Of a stretch of DNA of 9,790 nucleotides, positions 1-9,790 are shown one piece after another. The notes beneath the pieces were generated by a model. The model was not told the DNA's origin. It saw only the letters and a program-made list of their open reading frames with translations, and made no database searches. Position 1 is the stretch's first letter, and the number at the start of each line of letters is the position of its first letter. The DNA is from Acidobacteriaceae bacterium (GTDB taxonomy: Bacteria > Acidobacteriota > Vicinamibacteria > Vicinamibacterales > CAVVIG01): NCBI GenBank assembly GCA_031274845.1, contig JAISPN010000210.1, positions 1 through 9,790 of the forward strand. The letters are read 5' to 3'. Made by a program: the position numbers and the translations under genes.

Positions 1-90
1 GGGACTTCTGCCTATGCGCGCGGACTGATGACGTGCGACGGGTATTCCAGAGAGGATCGCGTGAGGCGAGTTCGGCAGCGGCAAGATTGA

Positions 91-119
91 GACGGCGCTA
101 GCGTTGTGCGAGCGCCGCC
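91..119 (-). terminator. GC-rich hairpin downstream of the cytochrome gene
   Basis: Positions 91-99 pair with 111-119 over nine base pairs (one is G-U on the minus strand), around an 11-nt loop. The hairpin starts 30 nt past the stop codon of the minus-strand cytochrome gene, where a terminator would be expected. No T-run follows on the minus strand, so this would be an atypical or Rho-assisted terminator, or simply a structured spacer. It could equally serve a plus-strand gene entering from the left, since frame 1 is open from the window edge to a stop at 88-90. Confidence 0.35.
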
Positions 120-148
120 TCGGGCAAACGACAGGCCAGGCGAACCTG

Positions 149-556
149 CTACGGCAACGACTTCAAGTACGCGGCAATCGCCGCCGCATCGTCAGCGGAG
201 AGCGTGTATGCCGGCATCGGCGCGCCTGCGCCGCCACCGCGCGGATTTTTCGCCGTCTCAAGGAACTTGGCGACCCCATCCTCTCCCCACCGCTGCCAGA
301 GCGGGCTCGTGGAGGTGATGTCAGGCGAGGTCTGATGCCAACCTCGAATCGGCGTCTCCGGAGCAGCGACGAGCTTCCCGCCCTTCAGCCACTTCGTCCG
401 ATCGAAGTCGTTGGTTTCTGTTCGTGGGGTATGGCACTCCTGGCAACGCGCGACTTCTTCCACCAGGTACTTCCCGCGTTGCACTTTCGCGTCCTGCGCC
501 GCCACGGCAGCGCCAGCCATACATGTGATCAACACCGAAACAGTGAGTGTTTTCAT
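149..556 (-). CDS. Small exported c-type cytochrome (single haem)
   Basis: This 135-residue protein is predicted to be a periplasmic mono-haem electron carrier. Residues 1-20 form a signal peptide: MKTL start, hydrophobic core, and a likely AVAA|QD cleavage. It is not a lipoprotein, because T11 precedes C12 and there is no proper lipobox. The haem-attachment motif is C38-Q-E-C41-H42, H42 being the proximal ligand. M114 in the GAPMPAY segment is the likely distal ligand. The C-terminal helix (LSADDAAAIAAYLKSLP) is typical of class I cytochrome c domains. The start is ATG at 554-556; no clear Shine-Dalgarno sequence precedes it. No oxidoreductase partner is visible in the window, so the electron donor and acceptor are unknown. 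It may be a free carrier or the cytochrome subunit of a dehydrogenase encoded to the left. Confidence 0.88.
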   Translation of the reverse strand: MKTLTVSVLITCMAGAAVAAQDAKVQRGKYLVEEVARCQECHTPRTETNDFDRTKWLKGGKLVAAPETPIRGWHQTSPDITSTSPLWQRWGEDGVAKFLETAKNPRGGGAGAPMPAYTLSADDAAAIAAYLKSLP

Positions 557-610
557 AGGGGCGCGATTCTACCACCGACATTCCTCGTTCTTGCAAACGC
601 AAGACAGGCG

Positions 611-1057
611 GTGGAGCCCTTCAACGGCCACAGCGCCCGCGACCTATCCGAGAAGGTCGAGCAGGCAATCATCCAGCACTGCCACTCATTCACGAAAGGA
701 ACGGGGCACTGCGACCTCGGTCGAATGGGTGCCAACTGGGAGGTCAAGGTCTGTAAGGACTCTGGCCTGACCATCAACCAGTCCAAGCAAGTCGCCGGCG
801 AAAATTACATCGTGGTGAATTACACGTCGAACATCCAGGTCCGAAATGTCTGGGTGCTGTGGAACGCCAGCGACGTGCTCTTCTCGCCACGTAAAGCGAA
901 CTCGAACGCGCGCGCACTGCTGCTCACGGCGGCCCAACCTCACCGTGAAATTCTCTTCTCCGGCGACGCGTCCAAGCAGGGAAAGTTGCTCATGACCGTC
1001 ACGGCCAAGAGTGCGAAAGCCGGGTTGTCATCGAAAACCAAGAAGCAGACCGCATAA
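611..1057 (+). CDS. Hypothetical protein, possibly 5'-truncated
   Basis: I do not recognise this family. From a GTG at 611 the frame gives 148 residues. Third codon positions are strongly G/C throughout, which supports real coding. The frame stays open further left, but that part runs antisense to the cytochrome gene and is not credible as protein. The product has cysteines at about 24, 34 and 48, a probably beta-rich middle (ENYIVVNYTSNIQVRNVWVL), and a lysine-rich tail ending KTKKQTA. The only later in-frame ATG near the start, codon 39, would cut into the conserved-looking part. There is no good Shine-Dalgarno sequence before 611. Just upstream in frame is a hydrophobic stretch (LPPTFLVLANARQA) that resembles the end of a signal peptide without its start. 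It is either an intact gene using GTG or the remnant of a secreted protein gene that lost its 5' end. Confidence 0.5.
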   Translation: MEPFNGHSARDLSEKVEQAIIQHCHSFTKGTGHCDLGRMGANWEVKVCKDSGLTINQSKQVAGENYIVVNYTSNIQVRNVWVLWNASDVLFSPRKANSNARALLLTAAQPHREILFSGDASKQGKLLMTVTAKSAKAGLSSKTKKQTA

Positions 1058-1132
1058 GCCATCGTTCGAAACGAAGAGCCTGCATCACTCCCGACAAACG
1101 CCGCAGGGATAACTATCGGCCACTTGGGCGTG

Positions 1133-1156
1133 CTCTCACTCGAAAGAGGGCGAGAG
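1133..1156. terminator. Hairpin between convergent genes
   Basis: CTCTC (1133-1137) pairs with GAGAG (1152-1156). An inner CTC/GAG stem closes a GAAA tetraloop, separated from the outer stem by a small asymmetric internal loop. The hairpin lies immediately after the hepT stop codon (minus strand) and 75 nt after the end of the plus-strand ORF, between two convergent genes, which suits a shared terminator. A short TTTA follows on the plus strand only, so termination strength is uncertain. Confidence 0.4.
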
Positions 1157-1157
1157 T

Positions 1158-1520
1158 TTACGCTGACCCGCTGGACCGATCGGAAGTACCAGATGTCTCC
1201 AGGAGGGCAGTGACCGCTGTTTCAAGTGCCTGAAGATCTCGCTCGACAACACGCCACACAAGACCGAGATCGACGCCGAAGTAGGCGTGCGTCAACCGAT
1301 CCCTCATGCCGACAATCTGCTTCCACGGAATCTCAGGCCGGCGCATCCTGACCTCTACGGAGAGCTGCTTGGCGGCTTCACCGATGATCTCGAGTTTTCG
1401 GATGATCGCGTCTTGTCGCATGCGATCCGCGAGAAAGGCTTCTTCGCCAGCCGATGCGTAGGCCTTGATGTCGCTAATGGCTTCCTGGATATGTCCCAGG
1501 TAGATACGCTCGTCCTTCAC
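1158..1520 (-). CDS. hepT: HepT-like HEPN ribonuclease toxin
   Basis: This 120-residue protein of the DUF86/HepT family is the toxin half of a HEPN/MNT toxin-antitoxin pair. It is probably an all-helical, dimeric cytoplasmic RNase. The active-site motif RX4HXY is intact as R73-DRLT-H78-A-Y80. In studied family members the Arg and His form the RNase site, and the Tyr is where the partner adds AMP groups to silence the toxin. The segment before it (IIRKLEIIGEAAKQLS, then RPEIPWKQIVGMRD) is the usual family core. The start is GTG at 1518-1520, overlapping the antitoxin stop codon as GTGA, which implies translational coupling and a bicistronic mRNA. Length is normal for the family. The roughly ten-residue Ser/Gly-rich tail is nonessential-looking. 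I see no sign of inactivation. Confidence 0.9.
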   Translation of the reverse strand: MKDERIYLGHIQEAISDIKAYASAGEEAFLADRMRQDAIIRKLEIIGEAAKQLSVEVRMRRPEIPWKQIVGMRDRLTHAYFGVDLGLVWRVVERDLQALETAVTALLETSGTSDRSSGSA

Positions 1521-1795
1521 AATGCACGAGCTTCGGCGACGATCCGAGGGCGAAGAAAGGGATGAATACTGGCATCAGTCAGGACATCCACGCCACGCTT
1601 CAGGAGTTCTTCGAGATCTTGCTCGAGCGCGACAAGATCGAGTAGCGACCGCTCGTCCTCCATCTCCACCAATAGATCGACGTCACTATTGGCTCGGTCC
1701 TCGCCACGCGCAACGGAACCGAAGACACGAATGTTCCGTGCGCCGTGCTGGGCAGCGATGCGCAGGATCTCGTCCCGGTTTTGGTCAATCGTCAT
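1517..1795 (-). CDS. mntA: MntA-like minimal nucleotidyltransferase antitoxin
   Basis: This is a minimal nucleotidyltransferase of the polymerase-beta superfamily, 92 residues from ATG at 1793-1795. The signature GSX10DXD is intact: G26-S27, then D38-V39-D40. A third acidic residue, D70 in RGVDVLT, completes the expected metal-binding triad. In characterised pairs this enzyme transfers AMP to the HepT tyrosine and thereby blocks RNase activity. It is the first gene of the two-gene operon, and its TGA overlaps the hepT GTG. An upstream in-frame TTG at 1837 would add 14 residues (MKTVAALQ...). I prefer the ATG because family members normally begin a short helix before the IRVFGS strand, and because a TACAAT -10-like box lies inside the extension. 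Neither start has a clear Shine-Dalgarno sequence. Confidence 0.9.
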   Translation of the reverse strand: MTIDQNRDEILRIAAQHGARNIRVFGSVARGEDRANSDVDLLVEMEDERSLLDLVALEQDLEELLKRGVDVLTDASIHPFLRPRIVAEARAL

Positions 1796-1812
1796 GGCTG
1801 GCACTCGCAGGC

Positions 1813-1818
1813 ATTGTA
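1813..1818 (-). promoter_or_regulatory. Candidate -10 box for the mntA-hepT operon
   Basis: The minus strand reads TACAAT here, five of six matches to the sigma-70 -10 consensus, 17 nt ahead of the mntA ATG. The nearest -35-like TTGAAG is only 13 bp away, too close for a standard promoter. If used, transcription would start about ten bases from the ATG and give an almost leaderless message. This is a weak call. Confidence 0.25.
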
Positions 1819-1892
1819 GCGCCGCGACAGTCTTCAAGTACGCCGCTCGGGTGAGTCATGCACCCACGTGGCCATGTTGACTTCGTCGCAGC

Positions 1893-1912
1893 CGAAAACA
1901 TGCCTGTTTTCG
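1893..1912. repeat. Perfect 8-bp inverted repeat with 4-nt loop
   Basis: CGAAAACA (1893-1900), loop TGCC, then TGTTTTCG (1905-1912) form an uninterrupted eight-pair stem. It lies about 98 bp upstream of the mntA start and about 105 bp beyond the 3' end of tRNA-Ser, both on the minus strand. It could be an operator for a dimeric regulator of the toxin-antitoxin operon or an RNA hairpin that ends the tRNA transcript. No T-run follows on either strand, so an operator or protein-binding role is at least as likely as termination. Confidence 0.5.
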
Positions 1913-2017
1913 AAGCATCACATCGGCAACCACGCTTCATTCGTGCCGCCATTGCCCGTGATTGCCCGCAAGAACCCGCGACGCCTGGCTAAATAATTGA
2001 AAACAAAGGATCGAATA

Positions 2018-2108
2018 TGGCGGAGAGGGTGGGATTCGAACCCACGTGCCCATTACTGGACAAGACGCTTTCGAGGCGCCCCCGTTACGACCTCTTCGGT
2101 ACCTCTCC
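2018..2108 (-). tRNA. tRNA-Ser (anticodon CGA)
   Basis: The minus strand folds into a class II tRNA of 91 nt with encoded CCA. The acceptor stem pairs GGAGAGG (2102-2108) with CCTCTCC (2022-2028), followed by discriminator G and CCA at 2018-2020. The anticodon stem is GGCGC/GCGTC around the loop CTCGAAA, giving anticodon CGA at 2071-2073, which reads UCG serine codons. The long variable arm has a TGTCC/GGGCA stem, as expected for serine tRNAs. The T arm is GTGGG-TTCGAAT-CCCAC. All stems pair with at most G-U wobbles. It lies directly downstream of tadA on the same strand. Confidence 0.96.
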
Positions 2109-2140
2109 GGTCGGGTGAGTCGTCGCTAAACGGAACAGAC

Positions 2141-2169
2141 AGTATACCGCGCGCAGCGCCACGGCTCTA
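2141..2169 (-). promoter_or_regulatory. Sigma-70-like promoter for tRNA-Ser
   Basis: On the minus strand, TATACT (2141-2146) is a good -10 box. It is preceded at exactly 17 bp by TAGAGC (2164-2169), a three-of-six -35 match. Transcription would start near 2134, leaving a leader of about 25 nt before the tRNA 5' end, a normal arrangement. The weak -35 is the main doubt. Read-through from tadA could also contribute. Confidence 0.45.
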
Positions 2170-2195
2170 CTCTCCCCGCGCCATTCACGGAAAAT

Positions 2196-2654
2196 CTAGC
2201 GGCGCGATCTAAAGAACTCCTGCATCATCAGACGGCACTCGTCTTCACGAACGCCGCCGACGATCTCGAATCGGTGGTTATGACCGGGGAGTTCTCCGCC
2301 GCGCACGGTCGACACGAGCGCACCCGTACGCGGCTCGGTGGCGCCGTAGACGATGGTGCCGATGCGCGCGTGGATGAAGGCGCCAACGCACATCAGACAG
2401 GGCTCGATGGTGACGATGAGCGTTGCGCCGGTGAGCCGGTAGTTGCCAACGGCTTTCGCCGCAGCACGGATGGCGACGATCTCCGCGTGCGCGGTCGGGT
2501 CGCCCGCGCTGATCGGTTGATTAAACCCGCGAGCGACAATCGCGCCGTCGAGCACGACCACCGCGCCCACCGGCACTTCGCCAGCATCGCGCGCGGCCGC
2601 CGCCTGAGCCAGCGCGTCTCCCATCAACGCGTCGAAATCGAGAACCGACGTCAT
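2196..2654 (-). CDS. tadA: tRNA-specific adenosine-34 deaminase TadA
   Basis: TadA converts adenosine 34 to inosine in the anticodon of tRNA-Arg(ACG), so one tRNA can read CGU, CGC and CGA. The product is 152 residues from ATG at 2652-2654. The cytidine/deoxycytidylate-deaminase fold motifs are complete: H56-A-E58 supplies one zinc ligand and the proton-shuttling glutamate, and P85-C86-L-M-C89 supplies the other two zinc ligands. The N-terminal EVPVGAVVV strand and GFNQPI segment match the family, as does the C-terminal helix (ECRLMMQEFFRSRR). Length is normal. A GTG four codons upstream (2664-2666) is an alternative start; neither start has an obvious Shine-Dalgarno sequence. It is transcribed divergently from gltB and lies just upstream of tRNA-Ser(CGA), which is not its substrate. 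Confidence 0.96.
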   Translation of the reverse strand: MTSVLDFDALMGDALAQAAAARDAGEVPVGAVVVLDGAIVARGFNQPISAGDPTAHAEIVAIRAAAKAVGNYRLTGATLIVTIEPCLMCVGAFIHARIGTIVYGATEPRTGALVSTVRGGELPGHNHRFEIVGGVREDECRLMMQEFFRSRR

Positions 2655-2748
2655 CGCGCGAACCACCGCTTCGCCAACGTGACACGCGCCATCACGCGCA
2701 CGAGACGGCGCGCGGCGCCGTGACGAACGCGGGGAGACCCGATCGTTA

Positions 2749-2772
2749 ATCTGATTTGCTTATACATCAGAT
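2749..2772. promoter_or_regulatory. Candidate operator: 7-bp inverted repeat upstream of gltB
   Basis: ATCTGAT (2749-2755) and ATCAGAT (2766-2772) are perfect inverted copies whose centres are 17 bp apart. That spacing is compatible with a dimeric regulator reading successive major grooves. The repeat is in the AT-rich centre of the otherwise GC-rich gap between divergent tadA and gltB, about 100 bp ahead of the gltB ATG. A TTGCTT hexamer (2756-2761) between the arms could be a -35 element, with TTGTAT (2780-2785) as a poor -10 at 18 bp. If so, a bound regulator would overlap the gltB promoter. The regulator is not identifiable from sequence. Confidence 0.4.
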
Positions 2773-2870
2773 GCCATGTTTGTATTTTACTTCTGCATCG
2801 TTCTGGGCGATAACACTAGTCTCTCCTCTGGACACCCCAGCGGAACGTTTCGTCGGAATACACCACATCA

Positions 2871-7407
<4,537 letters not shown>

Positions 7408-7415
<8 letters not shown>

Positions 7416-8856
7416 AGTCACCGGATTCATCGACATTCAACGCCTGAAGCAACCGGCACGGCCGGTCAACGAGCGCGTCCACGATTGGCGCGAGGTCTAC
7501 CTGCCGTATCCAGAGCAAGCGCTCACGGATCAAGCGTCGCGGTGCATGGATTGCGGCATCCCGTTCTGTCATCAAGGGTGTCCGCTCGGCAATCTCATTC
7601 CCGACTGGAACGATCTCGTCTATCGCGATCGGCGGAAAGCAGCAATCGATCGCCTGCACGCGACGAACAACTTCCCCGAGTTCACCGGCCGTGTGTGCCC
7701 GGCGCCGTGCGAAGGCGCGTGCGTGCTCGGCATCCATAGCGATCCGGTCACGATCAAATCGGTCGAAGCCTCGATCATCGATCGCGCCTGGGACGAAGGA
7801 TGGGTCGTCGCCACGCCGCCGGAAACCAGAACCGGACGAAGCATCGCGGTCATCGGATCGGGACCGGCAGGGCTCGCGACGGCCGCGCAACTCAATCGCG
7901 CCGGCCATACGGTAACGGTGTTCGAACGCGACGATCGTATCGGCGGTCTGCTGCGCTACGGCATCCCTGAATTCAAGATGGAGAAGCGCATCCTCGAACG
8001 GCGTCTGACGTTGATGGCCGAAGAGGGCATCGTCTTCAAGACCGGCGTCAATGCCGGCGTCGATGTGCCGATTGCGGAACTGAAGGCGCGATTTGACGCC
8101 GTGGTGATCACGACCGGCGCGACGCGGCCGCGCGATCTGCCAGTCCCCGGACGCGAGTTGAAGGGCATCCACTTCGCGATGGAGTACTTGACGCAACAGA
8201 ACCGGCGCAACGAAGGAGACGACATCGCGGAGAGCGACTTCATCTCCGCCACGGGCAAGCACGTCGTCATCATCGGCGGCGGCGACACCGGCGCGGACTG
8301 TCTCGGCACGGCGCTTCGGCAAGGCGCGGCCAGCGTGCGTCAACTGGAACTCCTGCCGCAGCCGCCAGCGTCGCGCGCGGAGGAAAATCCCTGGCCGCTG
8401 TGGCCCAATATTTTCCGCGTCTCGACCGCGCACGAAGAAGGCGGCGAGCGGGCGTACTCGATCGCGACCAAAAAGTTCAGCGGCAACGCGCGCGGAGAAG
8501 TCACGATGTTGCACGCGAGCACGGTCAACATGGTTTCAACCAACGGCCGCGTCGAGTTCGTGCCGGTGAACGGCAGCGATATCGACATCAAGGCCGATCT
8601 CGTCTTGCTGGCCATGGGTTTTGTCGGACCTGACACCCACGGCATGCTCACGACACTCGGCGTCAAGATGACGAGCCGCGGCACGATCTGGCGCGACGAG
8701 CGCTGGATGACGAGCGTGCCCGGCGTCTTCACCGCTGGTGACGCGCAACGCGGTCAATCGCTCGTCGTGTGGGCGATCGCCGAGGGACGTTCGGCCGCCA
8801 GAGCGGTCGACGAGTACCTGATGGGCCGCACGGCACTACCCGCGCCGCTGACGTAA
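7408..8856 (+). CDS. gltD: Glutamate synthase small (beta) subunit, NADPH-dependent
   Basis: GltD (482 residues) takes electrons from NADPH through FAD and passes them over iron-sulfur clusters to the FMN site of GltB. The N-terminal adrenodoxin-like region carries the cysteines for two 4Fe-4S clusters: C46, C49, C54 and C58, then C97, C101 and C105. The FAD-binding glycine motif is GSGPAG at 150-155. The NAD(P)H-binding motif GGGDTG is at 290-295. Near the end, PGVFTAGDAQRGQSLVVWAI is the second FAD contact typical of the family. Length is normal. The start is ATG at 7408, with GGGAG at 7394-7398. Similar beta subunits occur in NAD-dependent sulfide dehydrogenases and dihydropyrimidine dehydrogenases, but the direct overlap with gltB makes glutamate synthase the clear choice. 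Confidence 0.97.
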
Positions 8857-8887
8857 GACCACGCGCGTGCATCGTCACAGCACGATA

Positions 8888-8920
8888 CACACTCCCCCCG
8901 TACCAACCTCGGGCGGTGTG
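8888..8920 (+). terminator. Possible gltBD terminator (imperfect hairpin)
   Basis: CACACT (8888-8893) pairs with GGTGTG (8915-8920, one G-U), and CCCG (8897-8900) pairs with CGGG (8910-8913). A small internal loop separates the two stems and the apical loop is nine nt. A T-rich stretch (ATTTTGTT) begins only about 14 nt after the stem. It lies 31 nt past the gltD stop and 43 nt before the next gene. It may be a weak terminator that allows some read-through into the GAF-phosphorylase gene. Confidence 0.3.
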
Positions 8921-8953
8921 AATGTGCGACACTATTTTGTTGACCCGCTCCCC

Positions 8954-8958
8954 GGAGG
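8954..8958 (+). promoter_or_regulatory. Strong Shine-Dalgarno that decides a TTG start
   Basis: GGAGG ends five bases before TTG at 8964-8966 and is the best ribosome-binding site in the window. No ATG or GTG lies at the right spacing in the reading frame of the downstream gene. The in-frame ATG at 8922 is preceded by nothing comparable. This argues for TTG initiation. Confidence 0.6.
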
Positions 8959-8963
8959 CTCCT

Positions 8964-9790
8964 TTGGTTAGACCCGACGCGACTCCCACAGACGAGGGAT
9001 CGCTGATTTGGACATTTGAAGAAATCGGCAAGCTCGTATCCACCAGCGGCGATCCTGCCGAAACACTCACCAACGTCGCGCAGCTCATTCAGCAGCGATT
9101 CAAGACGCAGGTCTGTTCGGTTTATCTCCTCGAAGCCGATCGCACCAATCTGGTGCTCGCGGCGACGGTTGGCCTTCGCCCCGAGAGCGTCGGCCACGTC
9201 CGCATGCGCCTCAACGAAGGACTCGTCGGCCTCGTCGCCGAAGGATTACGGCCGCAGGTCGTCTCGGATGCCACCGTGCACCCGCGATTCAAATATTTTC
9301 CCGAAGCGGGTGAAGACGCCTATCACTCGTTCCTCGGCGTGCCGGTGATCGATCGCGGGCTCCTGCAAGGGGTGCTCACCATCCAGACGATCGAACCACG
9401 GACGTTCCTCGCCGATGAAGTGCGATTGCTCGCCATCGCCAGCGCGCAGCTTGCCTCGATTGTCAGCGAAGCGCGGCGGCTCAAGCAGTTCGTCGCGCCG
9501 GTGCAGCAGCGGCTTCAGGCGCTCGCGCGCAACCTGTGGTGGAGTTGGGACGAAGATACGACGAGCCTGTTCCGAGCGCTCGATCCGGTGCTCTGGCGTG
9601 AACTGGACAGCAATCCCATCGCGCTGCTCCAGCGCATCCCGATCGAAACGCTCGAAGAACGGGTCTCGCACCTCGCGCTGCAGAGCCGCATCAACTACGC
9701 GTACCGCCGCCTGCAGGAATATCTCACGAACGAAACGACCTGGGGCGCGCGCTATGCCGGCGTGCTCTGGGCGCGGCCGGTCGCCTACTT
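8964..9790 (+). CDS. GAF domain fused to alpha-glucan phosphorylase (3' end outside window)
   Basis: The frame is open from TTG at 8964 to the window edge, giving 275 residues with the 3' end missing. Residues about 18-170 are a GAF sensor domain closely resembling that of the nitrogen-PTS enzyme PtsP/EI-Ntr. Key segments are RLNEGLVGLVAEG (82-94), HPRFKYFPEAGEDAYHSFLGVPV (within 106-128) and the helix ending ASAQLASIV (159-167). From about 176 the sequence switches to the N-terminal region of GT35 alpha-glucan phosphorylases (DUF3417 type). It includes LARNLWWSWDEDTTSLFRALDP (within 187-208), LWRELDSNPIALLQ, and TWGARYAGVLWARPVAY at the edge. That enzyme releases glucose-1-phosphate from glycogen or maltodextrins using pyridoxal phosphate; its active-site half lies beyond the window. 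An in-frame ATG at 8922 would add 14 residues but lacks a ribosome-binding site. The gene is on the gltBD strand, 107 bp downstream. Confidence 0.85.
   Translation, partial: MVRPDATPTDEGSLIWTFEEIGKLVSTSGDPAETLTNVAQLIQQRFKTQVCSVYLLEADRTNLVLAATVGLRPESVGHVRMRLNEGLVGLVAEGLRPQVVSDATVHPRFKYFPEAGEDAYHSFLGVPVIDRGLLQGVLTIQTIEPRTFLADEVRLLAIASAQLASIVSEARRLKQFVAPVQQRLQALARNLWWSWDEDTTSLFRALDPVLWRELDSNPIALLQRIPIETLEERVSHLALQSRINYAYRRLQEYLTNETTWGARYAGVLWARPVAY

Noticed and set aside
1..148. 3' end of a gene entering from the left
   Set aside because: Plus frame 1 is open for about 29 codons to a stop at 88-90 and frame 3 to 99-101. Both readings are Arg-rich and motif-free, so neither can be supported.
104..610. 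Upstream half of the long plus-strand frame that ends at 1057
   Set aside because: It runs antisense to the cytochrome c gene and its translation is Arg/Pro-rich without motifs. Only the part from about 611 has credible coding usage.
1951..1970. Tandem ATTGCCCG repeat
   Set aside because: There are only two imperfect 10-bp copies (8 of 10 match) with no further units. It is too short to assign a function.
2018..2108. tRNA-Ser 3' end as an integration site for a mobile element
   Set aside because: I found no second copy of the tRNA 3' end elsewhere in the window and no integrase. The toxin-antitoxin pair next to it is not enough evidence.
2735..2790. Sigma-54 promoter for gltB
   Set aside because: A TTGC is present at 2756-2759, but no GG occurs at the required 10-bp distance upstream, so the -24/-12 pattern is not met.
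8861..8870. Palindrome CACGCGCGTG after gltD
   Set aside because: It is perfect but short and built of CG repeats that are common in this GC-rich sequence. There is no spacing to a promoter or T-run that would suggest a role.

Overview
This is a GC-rich bacterial chromosome segment with about five transcription blocks. Coding third positions are strongly G/C, the tRNA carries an encoded CCA, and central nitrogen-metabolism genes sit beside a short accessory stretch. The gene styles, a glutamate synthase pair followed by a GAF/alpha-glucan phosphorylase fusion, would fit an Acidobacteriota-like soil or environmental bacterium. That placement is a low-confidence impression, because the window has no 16S or other phylogenetic marker.

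Layout. Positions 149-556 (minus) encode a small exported c-type cytochrome. Divergent from it, 611-1057 (plus) is an unrecognised ORF of 148 residues with coding-like base usage but no ATG start. Positions 1158-1795 (minus) hold a complete HepT/MntA (HEPN/minimal nucleotidyltransferase) toxin-antitoxin pair with a 4-bp GTGA overlap. An 8-bp perfect stem-loop lies upstream of it. Positions 2018-2108 (minus) are tRNA-Ser(CGA), with a good promoter upstream, and 2196-2654 (minus) is tadA, the tRNA wobble adenosine deaminase. A roughly 216-bp divergent intergenic region follows and contains a perfect 7-bp inverted repeat. Then come gltB (2871-7415) and gltD (7408-8856), the two subunits of NADPH-type glutamate synthase, overlapping by 8 bp. 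Last is the 5' part of a gene (8964 to beyond the window end) encoding a PtsP-type GAF sensor domain joined to the N-terminal region of an alpha-glucan (glycogen/maltodextrin) phosphorylase.

How the genes fit together. GltBD converts glutamine plus 2-oxoglutarate into two glutamates, the carbon/nitrogen crossroads reaction. The next gene on the same strand joins a GAF domain of the kind found in the nitrogen-PTS enzyme EI-Ntr, where such domains are reported to respond to glutamine and 2-oxoglutarate, to a glycogen-degrading enzyme. If that sensing is conserved, the locus would couple nitrogen status to mobilisation of stored carbon. This is the most interesting hypothesis in the window and remains inference. 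The left 2 kb (cytochrome, orphan ORF, toxin-antitoxin, tRNA) looks like ordinary accessory content beside a tRNA gene. I found no integrase, transposase, CRISPR array or rRNA.
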